Made by a program: the position numbers and the translations under genes
DNA from: JBMNGW01 sp050950025
Lineage (GTDB): Bacteria > Spirochaetota > Spirochaetia > Sphaerochaetales > Sphaerochaetaceae
Direction of reading: 5' to 3'
Assembly: GCA_050950025.1 (NCBI GenBank)
Contig: JBMNGW010000010.1
Coordinates: 1 to 64,000 of the forward strand
DNA length: 64,000 bases
Part shown: piece after piece, positions 16,302-24,238 of the stretch
How the letters are laid out: each line of letters starts with the position of its first letter
How positions within the stretch are numbered: the first letter of the stretch is position 1
The notes under the pieces: model-generated
Told to the model about the DNA's origin: nothing
The model's input: the letters and a program-made list of their open reading frames with translations, nothing else
The model's database searches: none

Positions 16302-16841
16302 TTATTCGGCTGAAAGTGATATCGTAATATTTGACTGGTAGGTATCAGTAGCAGCTGCTTTCATTGCAGCGGCAAACCCAGCATTGGTAAGCTTTGCCGA
16401 AAAGACTTTAACGACATTTACCGGACCAGCGCCCCCACCGGAACTAACTATCACAGAACTGCCAGAACTTCTGGTAGTTGGAACAGAAGTCTCTTCACTT
16501 TCGTTGCGCTCATACAACAGGAACGCTATTTCATCGGTTACTCCAACCTCCGAACTCTTAAGCTCATCGTAGGAATAGGTAACAGTATGGGATGTTTGCT
16601 CAACAGGAGGATTGTCGACTCGCAAGGACCATTTGCCAATATCAATCCCCAGCCCCCCGGGTTGTAGGTCTTCAGATAGAAGATTAACTGATTCAGTTTG
16701 CAAGGATTCCACAGTAAAGTAGAGGCCTGCTATGATCTTCCCTTTAAACTCAACCACCCCAGAGCCAAGTGTCTCATCTGCCCATAAAGAGGTGAAAGAT
16801 ACAGCAAGAATAATCAAAATAACAATTACTTTCTTTCCCAT
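16302..16841 (-). CDS. small secreted beta-strand protein (family of this cluster)
   Basis: A 179 aa protein with an N-terminal signal peptide (MGKKVIVILIILAVSFTSLWA). The mature part is rich in alternating hydrophobic beta strands and lacks cysteines. It shares a pattern with its neighbours: an LQPGGLGIDIGKWSL motif in the first third (compare GDGIKVGQWSV and GDGVVLGSWVF) and a C-terminal strand YQSNITISLSAE. A serine/glycine-rich stretch (RSSGSSVIVSSGGGAGP) lies near residue 130. The C-terminal strand resembles those of fimbrial or spore-coat-U-like beta-sandwich subunits, but no usher or chaperone is nearby, so assembly is unproven. An AAGGAGG site fixes the start. It is downstream of 16913-17410 in the same orientation. 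Confidence 0.7.
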   Translation of the reverse strand: MGKKVIVILIILAVSFTSLWADETLGSGVVEFKGKIIAGLYFTVESLQTESVNLLSEDLQPGGLGIDIGKWSLRVDNPPVEQTSHTVTYSYDELKSSEVGVTDEIAFLLYERNESEETSVPTTRSSGSSVIVSSGGGAGPVNVVKVFSAKLTNAGFAAAMKAAATDTYQSNITISLSAE

Positions 16842-16866
16842 TTCATCCTCCTTAAAAGATTTGACA

Positions 16867-16886
16867 AAGCACCCCGCAGGGTGCTT
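16867..16886 (-). terminator. intergenic hairpin between two secreted-protein genes
   Basis: A perfect 8-bp stem AAGCACCC/GGGTGCTT with a 4-nt loop, weakly followed by T-rich sequence on the minus strand. It may partly terminate or stabilise the transcript of the upstream gene. Confidence 0.45.
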
Positions 16887-16912
16887 CATCCAGTGTATAA
16901 CGAAAGGGAGTT

Positions 16913-17410
16913 TTACTCAGTGGTGAGCGTAACGGTAATCGAACCAGTATAATTTGCAGATGCCGGAGCTCCAGGTGCAATTGCATCCAAAAGTTTTACC
17001 GCAATATCTCTGGTGATATTATTATTTCCTGCCGTAGCGTCAAATCCGGTTTTACCGTCAACAAGAGGCACAGGAGTTCCATCATCAAGCTCAATCACTT
17101 CAAATGGAATTGGTGTTAAAGAACCAGATGATAAGTCAGTAGTTGCATAATTAACAGTATAGTTCCTCACTCCTGCTTGGTTAGTGGCCAAAAACACCCA
17201 ACTACCAAGCACAACTCCATCGCCTTCTGGCTGAACATCTTCGTTGTTTATTAAATCAATTGGGACCGAATTTGTTTGATTGACGGTAAAGGAGGCTGTA
17301 CCTTCTCCAATTTTACCATAGACGTTCAAAGACCCAGATCCAACATTTTCTGCAAATGCTGCAAACAGTACCACGGACAGTAAAAGTATCGTAACAAGAA
17401 TCTTTTTCAT
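16913..17410 (-). CDS. small secreted beta-strand protein (family of this cluster)
   Basis: A 165 aa protein with a signal peptide (MKKILVTILLLSVVLFAAFA) and a cysteine-free mature domain opening ENVGSGSLNVYGKIG. It carries the cluster motif VQPEGDGVVLGSWVF and ends YTGSITVTLTTE. The promoter is TTGACA-17-TACATT, with the -35 inside the shared 15-bp block at 17463-17477. The leader has a GAGAGGTGAG ribosome site. The product is probably exported and surface- or periplasm-located. Its exact role is unknown. Confidence 0.72.
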   Translation of the reverse strand: MKKILVTILLLSVVLFAAFAENVGSGSLNVYGKIGEGTASFTVNQTNSVPIDLINNEDVQPEGDGVVLGSWVFLATNQAGVRNYTVNYATTDLSSGSLTPIPFEVIELDDGTPVPLVDGKTGFDATAGNNNITRDIAVKLLDAIAPGAPASANYTGSITVTLTTE

Positions 17411-17446
17411 ATTCTCACCTCTCTTCAGTCAATAACTGTAACTGTA

Positions 17447-17477
17447 ATGTACAACCAACCTCAACTTATGTCAATAG
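17447..17477 (-). promoter_or_regulatory. promoter with shared 15-bp block (copy 1)
   Basis: On the minus strand the block CTATTGACATAAGTT (17477-17463) contains the -35 TTGACA. A 17 bp spacer and -10 TACATT follow. The same block precedes three other secreted-protein genes, at 18217, 19119 and 22271. Confidence 0.7.
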
Positions 17478-17665
17478 ACGGATATTATTTTCAAATATAT
17501 TTTGGAATATTTTTAAATAATTTTGCTAATTCGTTAAATATCCACTAATTATAATAAAATTAAAAGCTTAGTCCATATGTCACCACATGACAATTTATAT
17601 ACAATAGAGCCCCAAATTACACAAATTTGTTAAAAAAATAAGCCTTACCGATAGGTGTATGCTTC

Positions 17666-18193
17666 TTACTCAGATAACAGAGTAAAAGAAATAGTTGTCA
17701 TATAGTCGACACTGGGAGGATATAAGTTAGAATCTGTTCTTTTAATCATGATGGGACCGGTATTATCTTCTGCTTTATAAATACCATTACCACCAACTTT
17801 CACCAACGTTTTAAAAAGTGCCCCAGAGTCTATCCAAGAAGTACCGTTGGAGACTTTATAAGGAATTGAGATACCAGCCATTAAGGGATCTGTAAATTCA
17901 TCGTAGTTAATATGTAAAGAGAGCTGAGCATTTGTATTGGAAGAGACAGACCACTGCCCTACTTTAATGCCATCTCCAATTGCATCATATAAAATATCGC
18001 CAGAATCCAAAGGAATAGCATTACCGGCTCCAGGAGAAGAACCAACCAACTGGTTAATATCCAAAAGGGACTTAGGTGCCACAATTCCTTTCAGCTGCAA
18101 TGTGGAAGTAGCAAACGTTACATCATCTGCTCCTATCAATGAGGTTGCTAAAAATAGAAAAGCTAAAAACAACACAACCTTTCTTTTTATCAT
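17666..18193 (-). CDS. small secreted beta-strand protein (family of this cluster)
   Basis: A 175 aa protein with a signal peptide (MIKRKVVLFLAFLFLATSLIGA) and a cysteine-free mature domain starting DDVTFATSTLQLKGIV. It contains the cluster motif AIGDGIKVGQWSV and ends YMTTISFTLLSE. The promoter (TTGACA-17-TATATT) has its -10 ending only 6 nt before the ATG, so this member should be leaderless. AT-rich sequence of about 185 bp separates its stop from the promoter of the next gene. The function is unknown. Confidence 0.7.
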   Translation of the reverse strand: MIKRKVVLFLAFLFLATSLIGADDVTFATSTLQLKGIVAPKSLLDINQLVGSSPGAGNAIPLDSGDILYDAIGDGIKVGQWSVSSNTNAQLSLHINYDEFTDPLMAGISIPYKVSNGTSWIDSGALFKTLVKVGGNGIYKAEDNTGPIMIKRTDSNLYPPSVDYMTTISFTLLSE

Positions 18194-18199
18194 GGCTAA

Positions 18200-18231
18200 A
18201 ATATACGTTCTTCACCAACTTATGTCAACAG
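18200..18231 (-). promoter_or_regulatory. promoter with shared 15-bp block (copy 2), leaderless
   Basis: The block at 18231-18217 is CTGTTGACATAAGTT on the minus strand, with one mismatch to the other copies. The -35 TTGACA is at 18228-18223, the spacer is 17 bp, the -10 TATATT is at 18205-18200, and the ATG begins 6 nt later at 18193. Confidence 0.7.
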
Positions 18232-18353
18232 AGGCGCGTTACATTTGTAGTAAAATTGTAAACCCAACCTAATAAACCACGTTATTCTTTTTAATATAAA
18301 ACAATATTAAAAAAACTCTACAATAAAGTTGTTACATAAGTTGATAGCATTAT

Positions 18354-18390
18354 AAAAAAACAACACCTCCACCACCAAGCAGAAGTGTTG
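18354..18390 (-). terminator. intrinsic terminator of the 19029 transcript
   Basis: On the minus strand, CAACAC pairs with GTGTTG around an 18-nt loop and is followed by seven T. It lies downstream of the disrupted secreted-protein gene that starts at 19029. Between 18234 and 18353 there is only AT-rich sequence. Confidence 0.65.
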
Positions 18391-18419
18391 CCCAGATTAC
18401 CTCTTCACATAAGAAGCAG

Positions 18420-18980
18420 TGATTAGCCGTTGCGCATAAAAAAACCTGCCGCAACGCAAGTCTCGTATTCTAACTTAATGTTATATGTACTTAAAGTCGG
18501 TAAGGTAATAGTCAAGCATGTAGCCTAAGTAGCTACGCAGTGGCAGCATGCAAAACAGTTCATTGATCCACAGTGAGAGGTAAAGCGGTATGATCGACCT
18601 ACTCATCCCATGCTAAGCTACTAATTTCATAGAAGTAACGGTGCAGTAGCAGTTTGTGTAGCTAAGTCACCTCTCATTCCAATTCGCACTGTAATCTAAT
18701 CGATAGTATACGGAAGTTGTGCTCCAGTCTCTACGGATTACCGAGAGCAGTTGCCAGCATTATTAAGATTCTATAGCCACGTAGCGGTTTTGAAATGCAG
18801 CTCACATAGGCAGAAAACGCTTGGTCCCAGGCCCTGTACACGATTTTCCAACGCACCAGGGTATAAACAATAATCTCAGCGGCATGTTACATGACACAGT
18901 ACCTTCAAATGCCGCCATTAGATGTAGTAAGCTGTAAACTAGCTCATTCTCCAGGGACCGGGCAGCGGTAGCTGCAAACA
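18420..18980. other. non-coding body with anomalous composition inside a secreted-protein locus
   Basis: About 560 bp show no ORF of note in any frame, stop codons in every frame, and few homopolymers, unlike the AT-tract-rich flanks and the coding genes on both sides. It lies between an intact promoter, ribosome site and signal peptide (19029 downward) and an intact terminator (18390). It reads like the decayed, rearranged or scrambled body of a member of the secreted-protein family. I could not align it with any neighbour by eye. Confidence 0.45.
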
Positions 18981-19029
18981 CCACCCCAACCACAAGAAGT
19001 GCCAATATAATTGCAATAGCTTTTTTCAC
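18802..19029 (-). pseudogene. disrupted small secreted protein (only signal peptide convincing)
   Basis: The frame begins with a GTG at 19029 behind a GAAAGGAG site and encodes a perfect signal peptide (MKKAIAIILALLVVGVVFA, cleavage near AATA). After about residue 23 the sequence no longer looks like this protein family (cysteines, Trp-Cys, Pro clusters) and stops at residue 75. The expected beta-strand repeats and terminal strand are missing. With the intact promoter (TTGACA-17-TATTGT) and a terminator about 600 bp downstream, this was probably a roughly 200 aa member whose body is now lost. Confidence 0.5.
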
Positions 19030-19096
19030 TCTATTCTCCTTTCAGACTTTTAAGGTCCTTTCTTTTTCTCTTTTACTCCAGCTCTTGTGGAGGATG

Positions 19097-19133
19097 TCTA
19101 CACAATACTAAAACTCTAAACTTATGTCAATAG
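19097..19133 (-). promoter_or_regulatory. promoter with shared 15-bp block (copy 3)
   Basis: CTATTGACATAAGTT on the minus strand (19133-19119) holds the -35. A 17 bp spacer and a TATTGT -10 follow, with a long leader of about 70 nt and an AAAGGAG ribosome site before the GTG at 19029. The AT-rich tract at 19134-19320 lies upstream. Confidence 0.65.
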
Positions 19134-19323
19134 ATAAAAGAAAAAAATTAATTAATTTTTGAACATTTTTAAAGAATTTTTGTTATTAGTTGTGTTGTAA
19201 GGTTTTAATTCTTTTATATTTTTTCTCTCTTATGACATTTTTGGGCTTTTTTCTTAGTTATTTGGTGTTTCCTTCAAATACTTGTTGTTGGTGTTCATCC
19301 TTTTTGCTCATCTTTTGGCTCTC

Positions 19324-19920
19324 TTATGACACTGGTTGTGTCACTTCTTTCAGATACATTGCCAAGGTATCGGCATAAGAAGCCATGACATCTCCTAGTT
19401 GCTGGGAGGGTCTGATCGTATTTCCTTTACCTGCCAGATGGACAATACCGCTTACCGGTTGATTAGCTCCTCGAAGACCCAAGGGAATGTGAATCAGCCC
19501 CATCATCTGAGCATAGTGAACCATAGAGTCAATTGTGAATGCCCCTTCAGCAATACTGTAAGAGCAGCTGGTAAAACAGGCAAAATAGCGCCCGGCTAAT
19601 TCTCGTGATTCAGCTAAAGGATACGTAGCATCCATAAACGCCTTCATCTCTGCCGAAATATTGCCAAATGATGTGGGACAACCCATAATCACCATCTTGC
19701 TTTTTTGCAGCGTTGAGACACTGGCAATGGGAAGAGCTTGAATCTCTTCGTAAAAATCATTGGCCGTATCGCTTTCATTGGCCCAAATGTGGAGATCTGT
19801 ATCTTCCACCCGATATAAACGGGCATCAACGCCCCGCTCTTTCAACAGCTCCTGAAATGCCTCTGCAATGATGTAGCTGTTACCGTTGACACTGTGAACT
19901 ATGATTGAACATCGAGCCAT
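19324..19920 (-). CDS. flavodoxin/NAD(P)H-dependent FMN reductase-like protein
   Basis: A 198 aa flavodoxin-fold protein. The N-terminal phosphate-binding loop follows the first strand (IIVHSVNGNSYIIAEAF). The second conserved block is MGCPTSFGNISAEMKAFMD, as in WrbA-type quinone reductases, and an aromatic-rich segment RYFACFTSCSYS comes later. It probably binds FMN and transfers electrons to a quinone or similar acceptor. A GGAGGAG ribosome site precedes the ATG. It is followed upstream by the orphan ABC ATPase on the same strand, 42 bp away. A link to the surface-protein cluster is not evident. Confidence 0.75.
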   Translation of the reverse strand: MARCSIIVHSVNGNSYIIAEAFQELLKERGVDARLYRVEDTDLHIWANESDTANDFYEEIQALPIASVSTLQKSKMVIMGCPTSFGNISAEMKAFMDATYPLAESRELAGRYFACFTSCSYSIAEGAFTIDSMVHYAQMMGLIHIPLGLRGANQPVSGIVHLAGKGNTIRPSQQLGDVMASYADTLAMYLKEVTQPVS

Positions 19921-19962
19921 ACTAAAGCTCCTCCTTCCTCTGTAATGTACTATTGTTAAGCT

Positions 19963-20748
19963 TTAGCACCAAGCGTTGTATCTTCCATCTCGCTCAGAGA
20001 GAAAGACCTCGGTGCCATAAGCTTCGCTTAAGATTTCTTCTTGCAAGACTTCGCTTTTGGGTCCGTCTGCTAAAATACGCCCCTCTTTCAGAATAATGAC
20101 TCGCTGAATTTGGCCAATTATTTCTGATAAATCATGAGTTACTAAAATCACTGTTTTACCTTGATCTGTAAAAGCCTCAAGAGCTTTTCTGTAAGACTTT
20201 TTTGCCGGTAGATCTAAATTGGAGACAGCTTCATCAAGGAGCATCACCAGCGGATCATGAACCGTAGCCCGTGCCAAAAGAACCCGCCTGGCCTCTCCTG
20301 AAGAGAGGTTACGCATCGTTTTCTCCTTTAAATGAAGAATGTTCTGCCGCTCTAAGGCTTGAAGAGCTTTTTCTTCCATTTCTTGGGTTACTTGATGGTG
20401 AAAATCGAGTCCGATGCTACTGAAAAAGCCTGAAAGAACAATATGGTACGCTGTATAGCTGGTGGTGCACACATACTGTAAGGCTGCCGAGACAATGCCC
20501 ATTTTTTTACGGAGCTCCATTACATGCCAGCGCTCTTTGCCAAATAATAGACGGTGGCTGTTGGGATTATAAATGGGATGAATCTCTTCGCTAATAACTT
20601 GCACCAACGTTGATTTACCCGCCCCATTGGGCCCAATAATAGCCACATGCTCTTTATCTTGGATGCTTAAACTAATGCCATTTAAGATAGGTTTGCCCGA
20701 CCGGCGTACGGTAATATTGTACAAATCAATAATGGGCGTAGAGCTCAC
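19963..20748 (-). CDS. ABC transporter ATP-binding protein (no permease nearby)
   Basis: A 261 aa ATPase with Walker A (GPNGAGKSTLVQ), Q-loop region, ABC signature (LSSGEARRVLLARA), Walker B plus Glu (LVMLLDEAVSNLD) and H-loop (VILVTHDLSE). The overall layout resembles the YlmA/ModF class of cytoplasmic ABC ATPases, which are often encoded without a permease. No membrane or binding-protein component is visible within 10 kb, so the transported substrate, if any, cannot be named. It sits between the flavodoxin and a GntR regulator, all on the minus strand. Confidence 0.85.
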   Translation of the reverse strand: MSSTPIIDLYNITVRRSGKPILNGISLSIQDKEHVAIIGPNGAGKSTLVQVISEEIHPIYNPNSHRLLFGKERWHVMELRKKMGIVSAALQYVCTTSYTAYHIVLSGFFSSIGLDFHHQVTQEMEEKALQALERQNILHLKEKTMRNLSSGEARRVLLARATVHDPLVMLLDEAVSNLDLPAKKSYRKALEAFTDQGKTVILVTHDLSEIIGQIQRVIILKEGRILADGPKSEVLQEEILSEAYGTEVFLSERDGRYNAWC

Positions 20749-20811
20749 AAAAAACCTCCGTGTATTTTCCCCAGCATACGGGTCACGGAGGCGATTTGCA
20801 AGTAGCCTGTA

Positions 20812-21588
20812 TTAGGCAAACGCGGCTCTTTGTAGCCTTAAGGCGTAAGCCTCTATTCTCTTTTTCAAATCGGTTAGGTTTACCAAAACCAAAGCTACTG
20901 CCAAATCGGTTTGACCGTTTTCCAAAGCTTCGGCAATGTATTGATACTCGCGTACCTTTTTCTCGTACTCTTCAATTGTCATAGCACTGAAAGTCAGTGA
21001 TTCATCCAATAAAGGGGAGAGGTTTTCATAAATAGCATCTAAAATAATGTTGTCGTTTGATTTAACTAAGACTTTGTGGTATTCGCTTTCATGGCGACGA
21101 AACTGCTCAACAGCTCTGGTCTCTTTAGCTCTAACACCGGGTAGCAAATTTTCCATATGGTCGGCAAAAAAGCAGAGTTGACGGACCACTTCTTGGCGCT
21201 TGGGGTTACGGGAAAAATCACGGGCAGCTGAAACTTCAACACTTGTTCTGACTTGAACCAAATCCAAAAGCAATTTGATGTCACTTGATCCGCCTCTAAT
21301 AATAGAGTCTGTCAGAGAATCGACAAACTGATCAAGACTGTTGCTTTTTACTGTTGCTCTTCTTCCTTGACTTACCGATAAAAGGCCCTTAGCTTCAAGC
21401 TGTTTAAAAGCTTCACGGATTGAACGGCTACTGGCACCGAACTTGTCAGCAAGGACACTTTGAGAGGGGAGTAGCTCGCCGGCATTCAATTGCTTGGTAA
21501 GAATCAAGTCTTCCAAATAATTGGCTATCCGTTCCGATTTTGTACGCCCGGGCAGCTCTTGTTGGTTAATGCGCTCTTTGGTATTCAA
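20812..21588 (-). CDS. GntR family regulator, FadR/FCD subfamily (copy 1)
   Basis: A 258 aa repressor-type protein with an N-terminal winged helix (LLPSQSVLADKFGASSRSIREAFKQLEAKGLL) and an all-helical FCD ligand domain (LLLDLVQVRTSVEVSAARDFSR). Start TTG 21588 is chosen for an AAGGAG site 9 nt upstream. The longer ORF to 21654 starts at another TTG without one. It is strongly similar to the second GntR at 23205-23930, including the DNA-recognition helix, so both should bind related operators. It is placed 62 bp behind a secreted-protein gene of the cluster, suggesting it controls that cluster. The effector is unknown; in the family it is usually a small organic acid. Confidence 0.83.
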   Translation of the reverse strand: MNTKERINQQELPGRTKSERIANYLEDLILTKQLNAGELLPSQSVLADKFGASSRSIREAFKQLEAKGLLSVSQGRRATVKSNSLDQFVDSLTDSIIRGGSSDIKLLLDLVQVRTSVEVSAARDFSRNPKRQEVVRQLCFFADHMENLLPGVRAKETRAVEQFRRHESEYHKVLVKSNDNIILDAIYENLSPLLDESLTFSAMTIEEYEKKVREYQYIAEALENGQTDLAVALVLVNLTDLKKRIEAYALRLQRAAFA

Positions 21589-21650
21589 CTGCTGGTTCTC
21601 CTTTATAATAAGCACGGGTGCAGGTGGGCACTCATGCCAAAATAGTTCGC

Positions 21651-22220
21651 TCAATTCGTCACCAGCTCAAACGTGACAGTCCCTGTATAGGTGCCCGAAA
21701 CTGCGTTGTCATAGGAAGTCTGATCAACACTGAGCGATATTTTATAAGACGAAGAGGTCGGCGAAGTCATGGCTCCTTGGTTCACTAAGGTTTGCTTCCC
21801 ACTTGATCCGGCTGCTCCTGTGGTGGTCACCGACTTATTGTTCGCTGACACTGTGTAGTTGATATAAACATCGGCTTGCCCTTGCTCGGAGCTTTTCATG
21901 GCAGTGGCATCCATCTTCAGAATATAACCGCCACGGTTGTTGCTCAATACGCTAATCCAAGCATCGAATGTTTGAGAGCCGGAGGCAGTCACTTGCAGAC
22001 CACTGAAAGAGGTCAGGTTATTGAAAGTTGTTTTGTTGGTTCCCGTAAATTGAGTTGTGCTCACTTTCATCAAATTACTGCCGGCTATAGTGGTAGTCAC
22101 ATCAAAGCTGGTATCAACAGGAGCAGATGTTAGTGAAGCTATGCCAGTTACTACGATGAGCAAAAAGAGCATCGTTCTTTTTATGTATTTCACTGCCCTC
22201 ATATTCACTTTGTTCTCCAT
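21651..22220 (-). CDS. small secreted beta-strand protein, pilin-like C-terminus
   Basis: A 189 aa protein with a positively charged N-terminus and hydrophobic signal segment (YIKRTMLFLLIVVTGIASLTSA). The mature part is rich in Ser/Thr and lacks Cys. It starts VDTSFDVTTTIAGS and ends SGTYTGTVTFELVTN, closely resembling the first and last strands of DUF4402/spore-coat-U-like subunits. The start could also be a GTG or ATG 5-7 codons later. The promoter is TTGACA-17-TACATT with the shared 15-bp block (22271-22285). It is probably exported and self-associating, but that is inference. The GntR gene follows on the same strand. Confidence 0.72.
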   Translation of the reverse strand: MENKVNMRAVKYIKRTMLFLLIVVTGIASLTSAPVDTSFDVTTTIAGSNLMKVSTTQFTGTNKTTFNNLTSFSGLQVTASGSQTFDAWISVLSNNRGGYILKMDATAMKSSEQGQADVYINYTVSANNKSVTTTGAAGSSGKQTLVNQGAMTSPTSSSYKISLSVDQTSYDNAVSGTYTGTVTFELVTN

Positions 22221-22255
22221 ATTCTTTTCTCTTTCTTCACTCTTAACAGCCCCAA

Positions 22256-22285
22256 TGTACTAAAACTTTCAACTTATGTCAATAG
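22256..22285 (-). promoter_or_regulatory. promoter with shared 15-bp block (copy 4)
   Basis: CTATTGACATAAGTT on the minus strand (22285-22271), then a 17 bp spacer and TACATT. Upstream 22286-22440 is strongly AT-rich and may act as an UP element. I see no gene there. Confidence 0.7.
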
Positions 22286-22495
22286 ATACGGCCTTCCTTT
22301 TTAAAATAAATGCAAATATATAAAGAAGTGTATTTTATTTGTTTTATAACAACAAGTTACTTATTTTTACAAAATACCAGCCTATGACATTTCAATCAGA
22401 TTGTTTTCTTTTTAGAAGTAAAACTATTGCCACATTCTTATAAACCAGGAGTTTACTTGCTTTAAAAGAGGACTCTTATGTCAAATGTATGCTCT

Positions 22496-23089
22496 CTAGT
22501 GAGTAGTAAAAGTAGCCACGATAGACCCTGCGTAAGAGCCGGCAAGCAGGCCCGTTGAGCCAATCGCAGTCGAATCAACGGTGATACTCAAGTCAATCAC
22601 TGCCCAAGCTACATCGGTCAAGCCGCTAATCGATGCGGCAATAGCTTTCTCTACAGGTCCAATAAAAAGAGAAGGGGTAGAACCAAGATCCCAGATCAAT
22701 GGTTCCATCTCTTCATAATGGGAGGAACGGACCACTGTTGAGCTTAGGACGTACGGAATTTTTGGAACATTCTCAACGGTAGTGTGTTCCAACGGATAGG
22801 CTTTTAAAGCAACGATAAAAGGGGTACTCAGGTTTGTCGCAATTACATAATGGCCGGCAGGCTGAGCTGTACTTATGTCCAAGCTAATATTCTCAGAATT
22901 GTCGCCAATAAAAGGGGAGCTAAGGATTGATGAATAACTTTGCAGGCTCGATGCATTTTCAGTTCTAACAAAGCCGTGCTTTAAGCTCAGTTCGATGGTT
23001 GTAGAAACTTGAAAGCTCTTCTCATCGGCACTAACTATAACAACTGTAAGCACCAGTAATAGAAGACAAGTCAACACTCTTTTGCGCAT
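22496..23089 (-). CDS. small secreted beta-strand protein (family of this cluster)
   Basis: A 197 aa protein with a signal peptide (MRKRVLTCLLLLVLTVVIVSA) and a mature domain opening DEKSFQVSTTIELSL, matching the opening strand of the 21651 protein. It ends GSYAGSIVATFTTH. Start 23089 is set by an AAGGAAAAGG ribosome site. The longer ORF runs into the promoter. The promoter is TTGACG-17-TATGTT but lacks the TAAGTT extension of the other cluster promoters, so it may be regulated differently. It lies between the two GntR genes. Confidence 0.7.
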   Translation of the reverse strand: MRKRVLTCLLLLVLTVVIVSADEKSFQVSTTIELSLKHGFVRTENASSLQSYSSILSSPFIGDNSENISLDISTAQPAGHYVIATNLSTPFIVALKAYPLEHTTVENVPKIPYVLSSTVVRSSHYEEMEPLIWDLGSTPSLFIGPVEKAIAASISGLTDVAWAVIDLSITVDSTAIGSTGLLAGSYAGSIVATFTTH

Positions 23090-23204
23090 GTCCTTTTCCT
23101 TAAAAGATATACGATAAAAATATGATGACTGACTGTCGAAAAACATACCACGACTACTTTGGGGCGTCAACCAAATGAGATGTAGCTACCAAAGTAAAGA
23201 GAAA

Positions 23205-23930
23205 TCAAATGGATTCCAACTTGCCGCGGATGGCAGTTAAGTGGACCAGTGTCAACGCTACTGCCAAATCGGTTTGTCCATGCTCCAAAGCTTCCACAAG
23301 GTAGCGGTGCTCCCTTGTCGATTTTTCCAGCTCAACATAGGAGTTGGTTATTTGGTCCATGCTCTGATAAAGCATAGGAGAGAGATTCTCATAAATCTTT
23401 GAAAGAATAATGTTGTCGTTGGAATCGATTAGGGTTTTGTGAAAGTTAAAGCAATGGCTGTTCCATTGGCGGAAGGCTTCGGTTTCACCTGCTTGCAAAC
23501 AGGGAAGAAGTTCTTCCATTTTGGTCGTCAGTCCGTCAAGAGACTTTACCAATATGGAGCGCTGGTCGCTGCGAGAGAGTTCTCTGGCAGCAGAAACTTC
23601 AACCGTTGTACGTACCTGCATTAAATCAAGCAGCAATTTCTTGTCTGTTGTATGGTTGCTAATGAGCGTTGAAGAGAGGGAGGCAACAAATTGTTCCAAG
23701 CTATTGGATTTGACGACAGCCCGCTTACCTTGGCTAATTTCTACCAATCCTTTGGCTTCCAATTGTTTGAATGCCTCGCGGATGGAGCGGCTACTGGCTT
23801 GAAATTCAACAGCCAGTTCCGATTGCGAAGGGAGCGGATGGCCTGCTACATATACTTTGTTAAGAATCATCTCTTCTATTTTTCTGGCAATTTGAGCCGA
23901 CTTTGTTTCTGCACTGAATGGAGTAATCAT
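23205..23930 (-). CDS. GntR family regulator, FadR/FCD subfamily (copy 2)
   Basis: A 241 aa paralogue of the 20812-21588 regulator. The winged helix (LPSQSELAVEFQASSRSIREAFKQLEAKGLV) is nearly identical in the recognition region, and the FCD domain (LLLDLMQVRTTVEVSAARELSR) is also similar. The C-terminus LEHGQTDLAVALTLVHLT matches LENGQTDLAVALVLVNLT of copy 1. ATG 23930 is preferred for its AGGGGA site, though a GTG at 23963 is possible. The upstream region contains the palindrome TTTTGGCCAAAA (23965-23976) and the CTATGACGTAAGT element (23944-23956), candidate autoregulatory sites. Confidence 0.83.
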   Translation of the reverse strand: MITPFSAETKSAQIARKIEEMILNKVYVAGHPLPSQSELAVEFQASSRSIREAFKQLEAKGLVEISQGKRAVVKSNSLEQFVASLSSTLISNHTTDKKLLLDLMQVRTTVEVSAARELSRSDQRSILVKSLDGLTTKMEELLPCLQAGETEAFRQWNSHCFNFHKTLIDSNDNIILSKIYENLSPMLYQSMDQITNSYVELEKSTREHRYLVEALEHGQTDLAVALTLVHLTAIRGKLESI

Positions 23931-23943
23931 CTGAGTAAATCCC

Positions 23944-23976
23944 CTATGACGTAAGTATGGCACATTTTGGCCAAAA
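23944..23976. promoter_or_regulatory. candidate operators of GntR copy 2
   Basis: CTATGACGTAAGT (23944-23956) differs by one base from the element in front of the 28270 gene. A perfect 12-bp palindrome TTTTGGCCAAAA lies at 23965-23976, in the spacer of a probable minus-strand promoter (-10 CATACT with upstream TG). Both positions fit repressor binding. The rest of 23977-24200 is AT-rich without an ORF. Confidence 0.45.
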
Positions 23977-24203
23977 AGGATAGAGAACTCTTAGTTAGTA
24001 CATAAGAGCAGAAGAGGAGAAGCATCAGTTGTCATAACAGGGGAATTCAAGAAAAGAACTGTTTGTAATTACTCCTATTTTGTGTTAATTCAATATAATA
24101 GCTTAAGCTTATAAATCGATGTAATACTATTGTTTATGGCACGTTATTGTTTTTTTAAGGCCATTTTACTAGGTACTTGCAGAATTATTATTTGCCCAAA
24201 CTA

Positions 24204-24232
24204 TTTACATAAGTGATACGTCTGAGTATGCT
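24204..24232 (+). promoter_or_regulatory. promoter of the 24239 secreted-protein gene, leaderless
   Basis: TTTACA (24204-24209), followed by TAAGTG as in the other cluster promoters, a 17 bp spacer, TATGCT (24227-24232), then 6 nt to ATG 24239. No ribosome site. Confidence 0.65.
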
Positions 24233-24238
24233 TTGCCC

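Noticed and set aside
18331..18360. Plus-strand promoter-like GTTACATAAGTT before a hairpin
   Set aside because: The -10 is poor, no gene follows, and the hairpin fits better as a minus-strand terminator.
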